From JADFUS01 sp964600025 (GTDB lineage: Bacteria; Bacteroidota; Bacteroidia; Bacteroidales; Rikenellaceae): 48,387 bases of DNA. The notes under the pieces are model-generated. The model was not told the origin of the DNA, made no database searches, and saw only the letters and a program-made list of their open reading frames with translations. Shown one piece after another: positions 24,258 to 32,565 of the stretch. The stretch spans positions 1-48,387 of the forward strand of contig CAZRHJ010000010.1 in the NCBI GenBank assembly GCA_964600025.1, given 5' to 3'. How positions within the stretch are numbered: position 1 is the stretch's first letter; each line of letters begins with the position of its first letter. Position numbers and translations under genes: made by a program.

Positions 24258-25154
24258 ATGAAATTTTTATTCACAGGAGCGTCGGGTTTCTTAGGTAATA
24301 ATGTTAAACCATTATTATCAAAATCGTATAAAATTACTACTATTGGTTTAACTGATAATGATGATATCAAGATAAACATAGCGAAAGATATACCAACTTT
24401 AAAAGAAAAGTATGATGTCGTTTTTCATGCAGCTGGCAAAGCTCATACAGTACCTAAAACAGAAGCTGAAAAACAAGCATTTTATGATGTTAATTATCAA
24501 GGCACTATAAATTTATGTAAGGCGTTAGAACTAATTGGTGTTCCAAAATCTTTTATTTTTGTAAGTACGGTAGCCGTGTATGGTGAAGAATTTGGTTCTA
24601 ACATAACTGAAGAACATTCGTTAAATGGGAATACTCCTTACGCTAAGAGTAAAATTATGGCAGAGGAATATTTGACTAAATGGTGTGCTGATAATAATGT
24701 AGTTTTAGGTATTATACGACCATCTCTAATAGCAGGAAAGAATGCTCCTGGTAATTTAGGGGCTATGGTTAATGGTATAAAAAATGGCAAATATCTAAGT
24801 ATTGCTGGTGGTGTTGCACGTAAGAGCATTTTAATGGTTGATGATATTGCTACTCTTATTCCTTTATTGGTAGAAAGTGGGGGGGTTTATAATGTTTGCG
24901 ATTCAGAACATCCTTCGTTTAGAGAATTGGAAGAGGTGATTTGTAATCAGCTTGGTAAATCTTTGTCTTTGTCAATTCCTTATTGGGTTGCTAAAAGCTT
25001 AGCTTTGGTTGGCGATTGCTTAGGTAATAAAGCTCCTATTAATTCTTTGAAATTGAGTAAAATCACTAAATCATTGACGTTTAGTAATGATAAGGCTAAA
25101 AGAGAGTTGGGGTGGGTGCCTATGAGAGTTATTGAGAAGTATGAAATAAAATAG
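24258..25154 (+). CDS. NAD-dependent sugar epimerase/reductase (extended SDR)
   Basis: 298 residues. NAD site FTGASGFLGNNV, catalytic TVAVYGEE and TPYAKSKIMAE (YxxxK), and the substrate-side NLGAMVNGIKNGKY fit the WbpV/FnlB-like branch of 4-epimerases or 4-reductases. This pairing, epimerase followed by a WecA/WbpL-type transferase, is usual near the end of Bacteroidales capsule loci, where it makes the first sugar (such as an N-acetylfucosamine-type sugar). Codon use is back to the TTA/TTG style of the flanks. Confidence 0.82.
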   Translation: MKFLFTGASGFLGNNVKPLLSKSYKITTIGLTDNDDIKINIAKDIPTLKEKYDVVFHAAGKAHTVPKTEAEKQAFYDVNYQGTINLCKALELIGVPKSFIFVSTVAVYGEEFGSNITEEHSLNGNTPYAKSKIMAEEYLTKWCADNNVVLGIIRPSLIAGKNAPGNLGAMVNGIKNGKYLSIAGGVARKSILMVDDIATLIPLLVESGGVYNVCDSEHPSFRELEEVICNQLGKSLSLSIPYWVAKSLALVGDCLGNKAPINSLKLSKITKSLTFSNDKAKRELGWVPMRVIEKYEIK

Positions 25155-25156
25155 TT

Positions 25157-25186
25157 ATATTAATTTATAAGTTACAAAATTAATAT
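25157..25186. repeat. AT-only inverted repeat after the epimerase gene
   Basis: ATATTAATTT (25157-25166) and AAATTAATAT (25177-25186) form a 10-bp stem over a 10-nt loop, three bases past the epimerase stop. No T tract follows, so terminator function is doubtful. The rest of the 179-bp gap before the next gene shows nothing recognisable. Confidence 0.3.
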
Positions 25187-25333
25187 GCTGTAATAATATA
25201 TAGTTTTTTAATCAAAAAAGCAAATTTAAAAGTATATAGAGGTGTGCCTATTATGGATTGAATGGGTGAAGAATACTATACTTAGTTTTAGCATTTGTTA
25301 TTATAATGATTGTGATAAATAATTATTTTCAAT

Positions 25334-26305
25334 ATGTACATATTTTTCCTAATTATTGCTCTACTATTCGTATTAGAGCTTTGCTATTTTAGGATAGCTG
25401 ATAGGTTTAACATTATTGATAAGCCTAATTTAAGAGGATCGCATACAAGCGTTACTCTTCGTGGTGGTGGCATAATCTTTTTATTTGCCACTTGGATTTA
25501 TGCTTTTATTTATGGGATACAATATCCCTATTTTTTAATTGGACTTACAGTTATTGCTGGGATTAGTTTTATTGATGACATCCATCCAATGCCAAACAAA
25601 GTGCGTTTACTAATCCATTTTAGTTCTATTCTTTTTATTTTTCACGAGTTTGGTATTTTAAATCTTGAATTATGGTGGATAAAACTGTTATTATTAATTG
25701 TTTGCGTTGGCATTATTAATGCTTATAATTTTATGGACGGTATAAATGGAATTACTGGGGCTTATTCGCTCTCAGTGATGTTGCCATTATTGTATCTTAA
25801 TGATAGTATTCAATTTATTGATTCTAATCTTTTGATTGTTTCTATCATTAGTTTGTTGGTTTTTTTGTTTTTTAATTTTAGAAAGCAAGCTAAGTGTTTT
25901 GCTGGTGATGTTGGTTCAGTAGCTATTTCTTTTATCGTAATCTTTGCTCTTGGCAAGCTAATCACAACAACTGGTGATTTTACATATCTTATTTTCTTAG
26001 TTATTTATGGGATTGATGTCATTTTGACTATAATTCATCGTATTCTTCTTCACGAAAACTTGGGCAAAGCACATCGTAAGCACCTTTATCAGTTGCTTGC
26101 TAATGAGTTAAAGTTCTCTCATACATTAGTGTCTTCTATCTATTCTGTGTTACAACTTGCAATTTCGGCCATATTTGTTTTTTCTCCTATCAATCATTGG
26201 GTGTTCTTCATATCTATAATATTGATTCTTTGTACTTTATACTATTTGGTTAAAAGAAGATATTATTGGTTGCATGAAGAATATTTAAAGACGTTTAAAA
26301 ACTAA
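25334..26305 (+). CDS. WecA/WbpL-type undecaprenyl-phosphate sugar-1-phosphate transferase
   Basis: 323 residues, polytopic. Contains the MraY/WecA landmarks RGGGIIFL, SFIDDIHPMPNKVR (metal-binding DD), INAYNFMDGINGITG, GDVGSVAISF and the cytoplasmic HRKH loop (residues about 250-256). It places the first sugar-1-phosphate on undecaprenyl phosphate, so it starts the repeat unit. It is the only intact initiating transferase in the locus; the PglC-type one at 23938 is broken. Confidence 0.9.
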   Translation: MYIFFLIIALLFVLELCYFRIADRFNIIDKPNLRGSHTSVTLRGGGIIFLFATWIYAFIYGIQYPYFLIGLTVIAGISFIDDIHPMPNKVRLLIHFSSILFIFHEFGILNLELWWIKLLLLIVCVGIINAYNFMDGINGITGAYSLSVMLPLLYLNDSIQFIDSNLLIVSIISLLVFLFFNFRKQAKCFAGDVGSVAISFIVIFALGKLITTTGDFTYLIFLVIYGIDVILTIIHRILLHENLGKAHRKHLYQLLANELKFSHTLVSSIYSVLQLAISAIFVFSPINHWVFFISIILILCTLYYLVKRRYYWLHEEYLKTFKN

Positions 26306-26315
26306 AAGAAATAAA

Positions 26316-26711
26316 ATGATTTTAATAAATGACAAACTGTTAAATACAGTTTCACAATCAGCAAAAGAGAGTAATCGCCTAAGAATGAACTATAATCTAC
26401 ATAATAATTTAGAAGATAAAGTTCAAAGATTAGTAAATGCTTTAGAAATAGGAACTATATTGCCTATACACCGGCATCAGCATACAGATGAAACTTATAT
26501 TTTACTTCGTGGTAAGATTAGAGTAATGTTTTATAATGAGATGGGGGCAAATACACACAATTTTCTTCTTTCTCCTATTGATGGTAGTTATGGAATACAC
26601 ATTCCAGCTGGTCAATGGCATACTCTTAAGGTGTTAGAGAATAATTCAGTAATTTTTGAAGTTAAAGAAGGACCTTATGCACCTTTAATGGAAAAAGATT
26701 TATTAAGATAA
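26316..26711 (+). CDS. wbuC: WbuC-family cupin
   Basis: 131 residues. The core HRHQHTDETYILLRGKIRVM is the metal-binding cupin motif typical of WbuC, a small protein found at the ends of O-antigen and capsule clusters; GIHIPAGQWHTLKVLENNS forms the second cupin motif. Ten bp after the initiating transferase. Biochemical role in the family is not settled. Confidence 0.85.
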   Translation: MILINDKLLNTVSQSAKESNRLRMNYNLHNNLEDKVQRLVNALEIGTILPIHRHQHTDETYILLRGKIRVMFYNEMGANTHNFLLSPIDGSYGIHIPAGQWHTLKVLENNSVIFEVKEGPYAPLMEKDLLR

Positions 26712-26772
26712 AATTATAATCTCTGAGATTAAGGAAGTAATAAAAAAATATAAAAATTTAATATAAATATTT

Positions 26773-27342
26773 ATGAGAAAAATATTTTTCTTGTTTCTGA
26801 GTTTTTTGTGTTTGGCGTCTTGTTACAAATACAGTAATTCGTTTTTTGAATCAAATGAAAAGTGGGATCAGGCGATTGATTATTTGGGTGATGGGAAGTA
26901 TGTTCAGTCTGTTATGCTTGATAAGAAAATAGCTTGGGGGACTTTGGCTAAACAAGGAAAAACTAAGGCTGAGATTTTGGATTTTTTGGGTTATTCTTTG
27001 GAGGGTGGTATCATATATTTTATTGTTGATAGCAGAGAATATGATGGTAAATTGCCCGATAATGTTGTGGCTGAAATACAGCAGTTTAGAAAAGATTGGA
27101 AGGACGGGAAGTACATTATGTCTGGACGTAAACTAAATGATGTTTGGTTGGTTTATGGCGAAAACGAGCAAGATATGATGACACTTAATGGTTATTATAA
27201 AGGTAAAGGCTGGTACTTATACACCTTAGAAAATAATAAAGATAAATTCATTGATACTGCTGACAAATTAGAAGATGTAGTGCTTGGTAAGTATATCCAA
27301 TCGCTTGTCGATAGAACAATTAAAAGGCCTATTAAATTATGA
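26773..27342 (+). CDS. Hypothetical lipoprotein
   Basis: 189 residues with a lipoprotein signal: FLFLSFLCLASCYKY, lipobox LASC with Cys at residue 17. The mature part is mixed alpha/beta, with no motif I recognise; it includes ILDFLGYSLEGGIIYFIVD and a basic end (DRTIKRPIKL). It overlaps the next gene by four bases (ATGA), so the two are translated together, perhaps as a periplasmic/outer-membrane pair. Confidence 0.65.
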   Translation: MRKIFFLFLSFLCLASCYKYSNSFFESNEKWDQAIDYLGDGKYVQSVMLDKKIAWGTLAKQGKTKAEILDFLGYSLEGGIIYFIVDSREYDGKLPDNVVAEIQQFRKDWKDGKYIMSGRKLNDVWLVYGENEQDMMTLNGYYKGKGWYLYTLENNKDKFIDTADKLEDVVLGKYIQSLVDRTIKRPIKL

Positions 27343-27938
27343 GAAAAATAATTTTAATTATTTCTTTGATTTGTTTGTGTAAAGTATCTTCTGCACAAAT
27401 AAATGTTGTGATTGAACCACGTATTAATGTTGCTATGGCAGCTGTTGGAATCGTAAATGCAGGGGTAGAGTTTGGTGTGTCAAAACATTCGGCTGTTCAA
27501 CTTGAATACTTAGGCTCGTTTGCAGGTGAAAGCTTTTTGGGAACAGGTTACCCTTTTATTGCATCTGTTGGATATTTGGACTATAAATATTATATAAAGA
27601 AAAATCTTAAAGGTTTTTATTTTGGTACTTCTTTGGGTTATGGTACTTGGAAAATGAATAGAGGTGTTGTTCCTTTTATTGGGTATGCTTACGAAAAGGG
27701 ACATTATGATGTGGGTTCTTCAATGTTTTTAGGTTTAAACATAGGATATAAGTTCTTGATAAAAGAACGTTGGGGTATTGAATTAAATGTTGCGGGTGGT
27801 TGGGCTCATTCTAACCACGAGGGCTACAACAAATACGGCGTTTTGGTGTATAACAATAACAGAAGTGATGAGTTCTTACCTTTCAAGGGTGGTGTTTATA
27901 TTAGCTATCGTTTGGGCGTGAAAAAGAATAAAAAATAG
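27339..27938 (+). CDS. Putative outer-membrane beta-barrel protein (DUF3575-like)
   Basis: 199 residues. A signal peptide ends at KVSSAQ. The mature part alternates hydrophobic and polar residues in short strands rich in Gly and aromatics (GFYFGTSLGYGTWKM, SMFLGLNIGYKFL, WGIELNVAGGWAH, GGVYISYRLGVKK), the pattern of an eight-strand barrel; the last strand reads like the C-terminal strand of such proteins. Function unknown. Coupled to the preceding lipoprotein and followed by a strong terminator. Confidence 0.65.
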   Translation: MRKIILIISLICLCKVSSAQINVVIEPRINVAMAAVGIVNAGVEFGVSKHSAVQLEYLGSFAGESFLGTGYPFIASVGYLDYKYYIKKNLKGFYFGTSLGYGTWKMNRGVVPFIGYAYEKGHYDVGSSMFLGLNIGYKFLIKERWGIELNVAGGWAHSNHEGYNKYGVLVYNNNRSDEFLPFKGGVYISYRLGVKKNKK

Positions 27939-27960
27939 AAATAACTTAAATTATATAATG

Positions 27961-27998
27961 CAGGGTTTTGAGGTTAAGACTTCAAAACCCTGTTTTTG
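27961..27998 (+). terminator. Intrinsic terminator after the beta-barrel gene
   Basis: A 14-bp stem (CAGGGTTTTGAGGT with ACTTCAAAACCCTG, one G-T pair) with loop TAAG, followed by TTTTTG. It closes the polysaccharide transcription unit about 23 bp after the stop. Confidence 0.88.
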
Positions 27999-28024
27999 TT
28001 ACACTGATTTTAATTGTGCAAATA

Positions 28025-28055
28025 TTGGATTGTTTTTATTTATTAATTATCTTTG
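28025..28055 (+). promoter_or_regulatory. Promoter upstream of rmlA
   Basis: TTG (28025-28027), 20 bp, then TATCTTTG (28048-28055). The fold-back element begins only about 6 bp further on, so any transcript from here carries the whole element in its 5' leader before rmlA at 28339. Confidence 0.5.
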
Positions 28056-28061
28056 AAAAAA

Positions 28062-28321
28062 ATTAGTATTGTCCGCTAACAACGAAACTCGCCTATCTTG
28101 TCTATTTCACCGATGCTCATAACTCACGTACGTCAGTACGCTACGTTATGACCATCAGCAAAATAGCCTAAGAGATCCGAGTTTATTGAGAGCTTGTAAG
28201 ATTTCGGAAAGATAAAAATTTTAAAAATCATTTTACCAAGCCCTTTACAGATTAAAACGCTGTAATATATTGTTACTTAATCTATTACAATGATTTTTTA
28301 AATTTTTACCGGACAGCAATA
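28062..28321. mobile_element. Fold-back MITE-like element, copy A
   Basis: About 260 bp bounded by ATTAGTATTGTCCGCTAA at the left and TTTTTACCGGACAGCAATA-like sequence at the right, which are imperfect inverted repeats. The left 130 bp is itself a long imperfect palindrome (arms around AACTCG...CTCATAAC and GTTATGA...CCGAGTT, centred on ACGTACGTCAGTACG). Positions 28082-28149 are identical over 68 bp to copy C at 43296-43363. No ORF inside, so it is non-autonomous. Confidence 0.75.
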
Positions 28322-28338
28322 GAAAAAATATATTTGAT

Positions 28339-29214
28339 ATGAAAGGTATTGTTTTGGCAGGAGGAAGTGGTACGAGGCTTTATCCAATTACTAAGGGGGT
28401 GAGCAAACAACTTTTGCCTATTTATGATAAACCGATGATTTACTATCCGATTTCTGTGTTGATGTTGGCTGGTATTAGGGAAATTTTGATTATAAGTACT
28501 CCACAGGATTTGCCAATGTTCCAAAGATTATTGGGCAGTGGCGAGGATTATGGAGTGAGTTTTGAGTACAAAGAACAGCCTTCACCCGACGGGTTGGCAC
28601 AGGCTTTTACGATAGGTAAGGAGTTTATAGGTGGCGATACTGCTTGTTTGGTTTTGGGCGATAATATTTTTTATGGCAGAGGTTTTTCGCAAATGTTGAG
28701 AGATGCTGCACGTGATGCAGAGCGAGGTGTTGCAACTGTTTTTGGTTATCACGTTCAAGACCCGCAACGTTATGGGGTGGTTGAATTTGATAAAAATGGC
28801 AAGGCAATTAGTATTGAAGAAAAACCCTTGAAGCCCAAAAGTCCTTATGCTGTTGTAGGGCTTTATTTCTATCCGAACAAGGTGGTGAAAGTTGCCGAAA
28901 ATATAGAGACTTCGGCTCGTGGAGAATATGAAATAACTTCGGTTAATGAGTGTTTTTTGAATAATAACGAATTGAATGTGCAGTTACTTAGTCGTGGTTT
29001 TGCGTGGCTGGATACGGGTACTCACGACTCTTTGAGTGAGGCTTCAACATTTATTGAAGTTATCGAAAAACGTCAAGGATTGAAAGTGGCTTGTTTGGAA
29101 GGTATTGCGTATATAAAAGGCTGGATTGATGCTCCAAAATTGAGAAAATTAGCTGAGCCTATGGCAAAAAATCAATATGGTCAGTATTTATTAAATCTTA
29201 TTAAAGATGAGTAA
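28339..29214 (+). CDS. rmlA: Glucose-1-phosphate thymidylyltransferase
   Basis: 291 residues, standard RmlA length. GIVLAGGSGTRLYPITKG, SKQLLPIYDKPMIYYP, LGDNIFYGRG, EEKPLKPKSPYAVVGLYF and WLDTGTHDSL are all diagnostic. Makes dTDP-glucose from dTTP and glucose-1-phosphate. Overlaps rmlC by 8 bp. The gene lies about 20 bp downstream of fold-back element copy A. Confidence 0.97.
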   Translation: MKGIVLAGGSGTRLYPITKGVSKQLLPIYDKPMIYYPISVLMLAGIREILIISTPQDLPMFQRLLGSGEDYGVSFEYKEQPSPDGLAQAFTIGKEFIGGDTACLVLGDNIFYGRGFSQMLRDAARDAERGVATVFGYHVQDPQRYGVVEFDKNGKAISIEEKPLKPKSPYAVVGLYFYPNKVVKVAENIETSARGEYEITSVNECFLNNNELNVQLLSRGFAWLDTGTHDSLSEASTFIEVIEKRQGLKVACLEGIAYIKGWIDAPKLRKLAEPMAKNQYGQYLLNLIKDE

Positions 29215-29785
29215 TTTTAAGCGAATTGATACTCCAATTGAGGGATTGTATATAATAGAATCAAAAGTTTTTGGCGATAAACGTGGTTTCTTTATGGAAA
29301 CTTACTCTCGTCGAGATTTTCAAGAGTTGGGGATAGACGTGGATTTTGTGCAGGATAATCACAGTAAATCTTCGAAAGGAGTGCTTAGAGGATTGCATTT
29401 TCAAAGACAGTTTCCACAAGGCAAACTTATACGTGTTGTCTCTGGTGCTGTTTTGGACGTAGTTGTGGATTTAAGACCAGAAAGCGAAACTTGTGGGAGG
29501 TATTTTGCAGTGGAATTGAGTGCAGATAATGGACAAATGTTATATGTACCACCACGTTTTGCTCACGGTTTTTTGACTTTGGAGGACGAAACAGAGTTTT
29601 TGTATAAATGCACAGAGTACTATCACCCTGAGTCTGATAGTGGAGTTTTGTGGTGTGATTTGAAACTTAATATTGATTGGCAACTTCGCAAATATGCGAT
29701 ATCTGAGAATGATTTGATAATATCTGATAAAGATAAAATTTTGCCTCAGTGCGACGAGATAAATATACAAACATTATGGAAATAG
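29207..29785 (+). CDS. rmlC: dTDP-4-dehydrorhamnose 3,5-epimerase
   Basis: 192 residues, normal RmlC size. Landmarks: DKRGFFMETYSRRDF, FVQDNHSKSSKGVLRGLHFQ with the catalytic His, VVDLRPESET, YVPPRFAHGFLTLED and YKCTEYYHPESDSGVLW with the conserved Tyr and Asp. Converts dTDP-4-keto-6-deoxyglucose to its L-lyxo epimer. Its last ten bases overlap the rmlB start. Confidence 0.96.
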   Translation: MSNFKRIDTPIEGLYIIESKVFGDKRGFFMETYSRRDFQELGIDVDFVQDNHSKSSKGVLRGLHFQRQFPQGKLIRVVSGAVLDVVVDLRPESETCGRYFAVELSADNGQMLYVPPRFAHGFLTLEDETEFLYKCTEYYHPESDSGVLWCDLKLNIDWQLRKYAISENDLIISDKDKILPQCDEINIQTLWK

Positions 29786-30819
29786 GACGTAATATATTAA
29801 TTACTGGTGGGGCTGGGTTTATTGGGTCGCACGTAGTTAGACTATTTTGCAACAAATACCCAAACTATAATATTTATAATTTGGATAAACTTACTTATGC
29901 AGGCAATCTCGAAAATCTTTGTGATGTAAAATCTTTACCAAACTATACTTTTATAAAAGCGGATATTTGTGATATAGAGCGTATTAGAGATGTTTTTGAG
30001 AAATACAAAATAGATTCGGTTATTCATCTTGCGGCAGAGAGCCACGTGGATAGGAGTATAACAGACCCTTTTTCGTTTGCTCAAACAAATGTTATGGGAA
30101 CTCTTTCGCTTTTGCAAGTTGCAAAAGAGTTTTGGAAAGGAAATTTTGAGGGGAAATTATTTTATCACGTATCTACTGACGAGGTGTATGGAGCTTTGGA
30201 AGCAAACGACACATTGTTTACGGAAGATACAAAATATGCTCCACATAGTCCGTATTCTGCCTCAAAAGCATCGTCAGACCATTTTGTCCGCTCATTTCAC
30301 GATACATATTCTTTGCCAACGGTAATTAGTAATTGTTCTAATAATTATGGCCCAAACCAGTTTCCAGAAAAACTTATTCCTTTGTTTTTGAATAATATAA
30401 TGAACGGAAAACCTCTGCCAGTGTATGGTAAAGGTGAAAATGTTAGGGATTGGCTCTATGTTTTAGACCACGCCAAGGCTATCGACACAATTTTTCATAA
30501 AGGTGGGATTGGAGATACATACAATATTGGGGGGTGTAACGAATGGAAAAACATTGATTTGATTAGATTGATGATAAAGGTTGCTGACGAAATTCTTGGA
30601 AATCCGCAGGGATATAGTGAAAGATTAATCACGTTTGTAAGCGATAGAGCTGGACACGACCTTAGATATGCTATTGATGCTACAAAACTTCAAAGCGAAC
30701 TTGGGTGGAGTCCATCATTGCAATTTGAGGAGGGCATACGCCACACTATCAAATGGTATCTTGATAATCAACAGTGGTTGGAACATATTGCAGACGGTTC
30801 GTATCAGACTAAACAATAG
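29776..30819 (+). CDS. rmlB: dTDP-glucose 4,6-dehydratase
   Basis: 347 residues from ATG 29776, which puts ILITGGAGFIGSHVVRLF at the N-terminus; the frame can be extended to 29749 within rmlC, but that adds nine unconserved residues. Other landmarks: AAESHVDRSI, HVSTDEVYGAL, PYSASKASSDHFVRSF with catalytic YxxxK, NCSNNYGPNQFPEKLIP and NVRDWLYVLDHAKA. Third gene of an rmlA-rmlC-rmlB run; rmlD is not in the window. Confidence 0.96.
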   Translation: MEIGRNILITGGAGFIGSHVVRLFCNKYPNYNIYNLDKLTYAGNLENLCDVKSLPNYTFIKADICDIERIRDVFEKYKIDSVIHLAAESHVDRSITDPFSFAQTNVMGTLSLLQVAKEFWKGNFEGKLFYHVSTDEVYGALEANDTLFTEDTKYAPHSPYSASKASSDHFVRSFHDTYSLPTVISNCSNNYGPNQFPEKLIPLFLNNIMNGKPLPVYGKGENVRDWLYVLDHAKAIDTIFHKGGIGDTYNIGGCNEWKNIDLIRLMIKVADEILGNPQGYSERLITFVSDRAGHDLRYAIDATKLQSELGWSPSLQFEEGIRHTIKWYLDNQQWLEHIADGSYQTKQ

Positions 30820-30829
30820 AATATTTTGT

Positions 30830-32443
30830 ATGTTTCATAGATTTTCGCAAGATGTTTCGGGGGAGAAAGTGCCAGAGAGGTTTAATAACCCTTTTTGGTA
30901 TGAACCGCATAGGCTTTGTGTACTTGCGGCAGAGGAATTGCAGGAGTATTTAATAGCTCAAACACAGTGGCAGGAGGAAATATCTCAGGGGAAAATGTTT
31001 GGGGTATTGGTAGTTCAAAACACAGGTAAAGAGATTGGGTATTTGTGTGCTTTTTCGGGGAATTTGGCTCAAAGTAATATTCACGAACATTTTGTGCCAC
31101 CAGTTTATGATATGCTTTCTCAGAAAGGTTTTTTTAGAGTTGAGGAACAAAATATCTCACAAATAAATCATAAAATAGAGAGTTTGCAGAACTCTGATGA
31201 GTATTTGGCACTCAAAACATTACTTCAAAATACTGTTTTGGAGAATGAACGAGAGTTGCGAGATGCTAAAATTCAAATGAAAAACAATAAAACGGAGCGT
31301 GAGAGGCTTCGTACATTGGGTTTGACACCAGAGCAAAGCCAAGAATTAATCAAACAAAGTCAAAGAGAAAAATCTATTTATAAGAGTTTGCAAAAATCTC
31401 TACAAGAGAAAATACTTGTTTTGCAAAGTCAGTTGTCGGAGTTTGATGAAGAAATTGCAAGTCTGAAAGAGGAGCGAAAAACTCGTTCTGCCGTATTGCA
31501 AAATCAAATATTTGATAAGTTTCAAATGCTAAATGCACGAGGGGAAATACGTGGTTTGAGGGAAATTTTTGCAAGTACTCCTCAGATTGTGCCACCTGCT
31601 GGTGCAGGGGAGTGTGCTGCCCCAAAACTTTTGCAATATGCTTATGCAAATAATTTGCAGCCTCTGTCTATGGCTGAGTTTTGGTGGGGGAAATCTCCTA
31701 TTGGAGAAATTCGTCATCATTTGAATTTTTACCCAGCTTGTAAAAGTAAATGCTATCCAATACTTGGGTTTATGTTGCAAGGTCTTGATGTAGAAGAAAA
31801 TATACAAGCCTTAACTGCAAAACGAGCTGTGAAAATAGTCTATGAAGACAAATATTTGGTAGTTGTGAACAAACCAGAGGGAATGTTGTCGGTCAGAGGT
31901 AAAATTGATGTGCCGTGTGTGGTAGATGAAGTCCAAAAACTTTTGCCAAACGAACGTAATTTGATGATTGTACATAGACTTGATATGGCTACTTCTGGAT
32001 TGTTGGTTATTGCAAAGGGTTTGGATACTTACAGACTTTTGCAAAAGCAATTTGCAAATCAAAAAGTCAAAAAAACATATTTAGCACTTTTGGAAGGAGT
32101 AGTAAAATCATCAGAGGGCGAAATAAGTTTGCCAATTAGTGCAGATTATGAACATAGACCTTGCCAAAAGATTGATTTTGAAAACGGAAAACCTGCATTG
32201 ACACTCTACAAGGTTTTGAGTATTAAAGACAAGCGAACATTGATAGAGTTTAGTCCAATCACTGGCAGAACGCACCAACTCCGTATTCATAGTGCATATC
32301 CAGAGGGCTTGAACTGCCCAATCGTTGGAGATGAACTCTATGGCACAAAATCACATCGCTTGTGCCTTCACGCACTGCGTATAGAATTTAAGCACCCTTA
32401 CACTGGGCAATTATTGTCGCTAACAAGTGAGATTGATTTTTAG
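30830..32443 (+). CDS. RluA-family pseudouridine synthase with long N-terminal extension
   Basis: 537 residues from ATG 30830; the open frame extends upstream into rmlB, but those residues are a shadow. Residues 1-320 form an extension: a globular part, a predicted coiled coil (about 110-235, rich in E, K, Q, L), then PPAGAGECAAPKLLQYAY and FYPACKSKCYPIL with a CxxxC pair. Residues 325-537 are the catalytic domain: VYEDKYLVVVNKPEGMLSV, VHRLDMATSGLLVIAK with the catalytic Asp, and PITGRTHQLRIHSAYP. It modifies uridines in rRNA or tRNA; the target cannot be read from sequence. This domain order is known in Bacteroidetes and proteobacteria. Ten bp after rmlB. Confidence 0.87.
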   Translation: MFHRFSQDVSGEKVPERFNNPFWYEPHRLCVLAAEELQEYLIAQTQWQEEISQGKMFGVLVVQNTGKEIGYLCAFSGNLAQSNIHEHFVPPVYDMLSQKGFFRVEEQNISQINHKIESLQNSDEYLALKTLLQNTVLENERELRDAKIQMKNNKTERERLRTLGLTPEQSQELIKQSQREKSIYKSLQKSLQEKILVLQSQLSEFDEEIASLKEERKTRSAVLQNQIFDKFQMLNARGEIRGLREIFASTPQIVPPAGAGECAAPKLLQYAYANNLQPLSMAEFWWGKSPIGEIRHHLNFYPACKSKCYPILGFMLQGLDVEENIQALTAKRAVKIVYEDKYLVVVNKPEGMLSVRGKIDVPCVVDEVQKLLPNERNLMIVHRLDMATSGLLVIAKGLDTYRLLQKQFANQKVKKTYLALLEGVVKSSEGEISLPISADYEHRPCQKIDFENGKPALTLYKVLSIKDKRTLIEFSPITGRTHQLRIHSAYPEGLNCPIVGDELYGTKSHRLCLHALRIEFKHPYTGQLLSLTSEIDF

Positions 32444-32540
32444 TTATTGCTTTCAAGTAAAAAATTAGTAAATAATATTGTCGATTTTTTTGATATATTA
32501 TTTTTACACTAAAATTAGGTTTATTATTTGTTTTTTTTAT

Positions 32541-32548
32541 TATATTTG
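32541..32548 (+). promoter_or_regulatory. -7 element ahead of the BspA-like gene
   Basis: TATATTTG fits TAnnTTTG and lies 17 bp before the ATG at 32566. A matching -33 at the usual distance is not clear. Confidence 0.35.
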
Positions 32549-32565
32549 TATAAAAATCATTTGCT

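Noticed and set aside
24258..25154. Considered as the missing RmlD
   Set aside because: Motifs and its pairing with a WecA-like gene fit a WbpV/FnlB-type epimerase or reductase better than dTDP-rhamnose synthase.
30668..30829. Longer start for the RluA-type protein
   Set aside because: The 54 extra residues are a shadow of rmlB.
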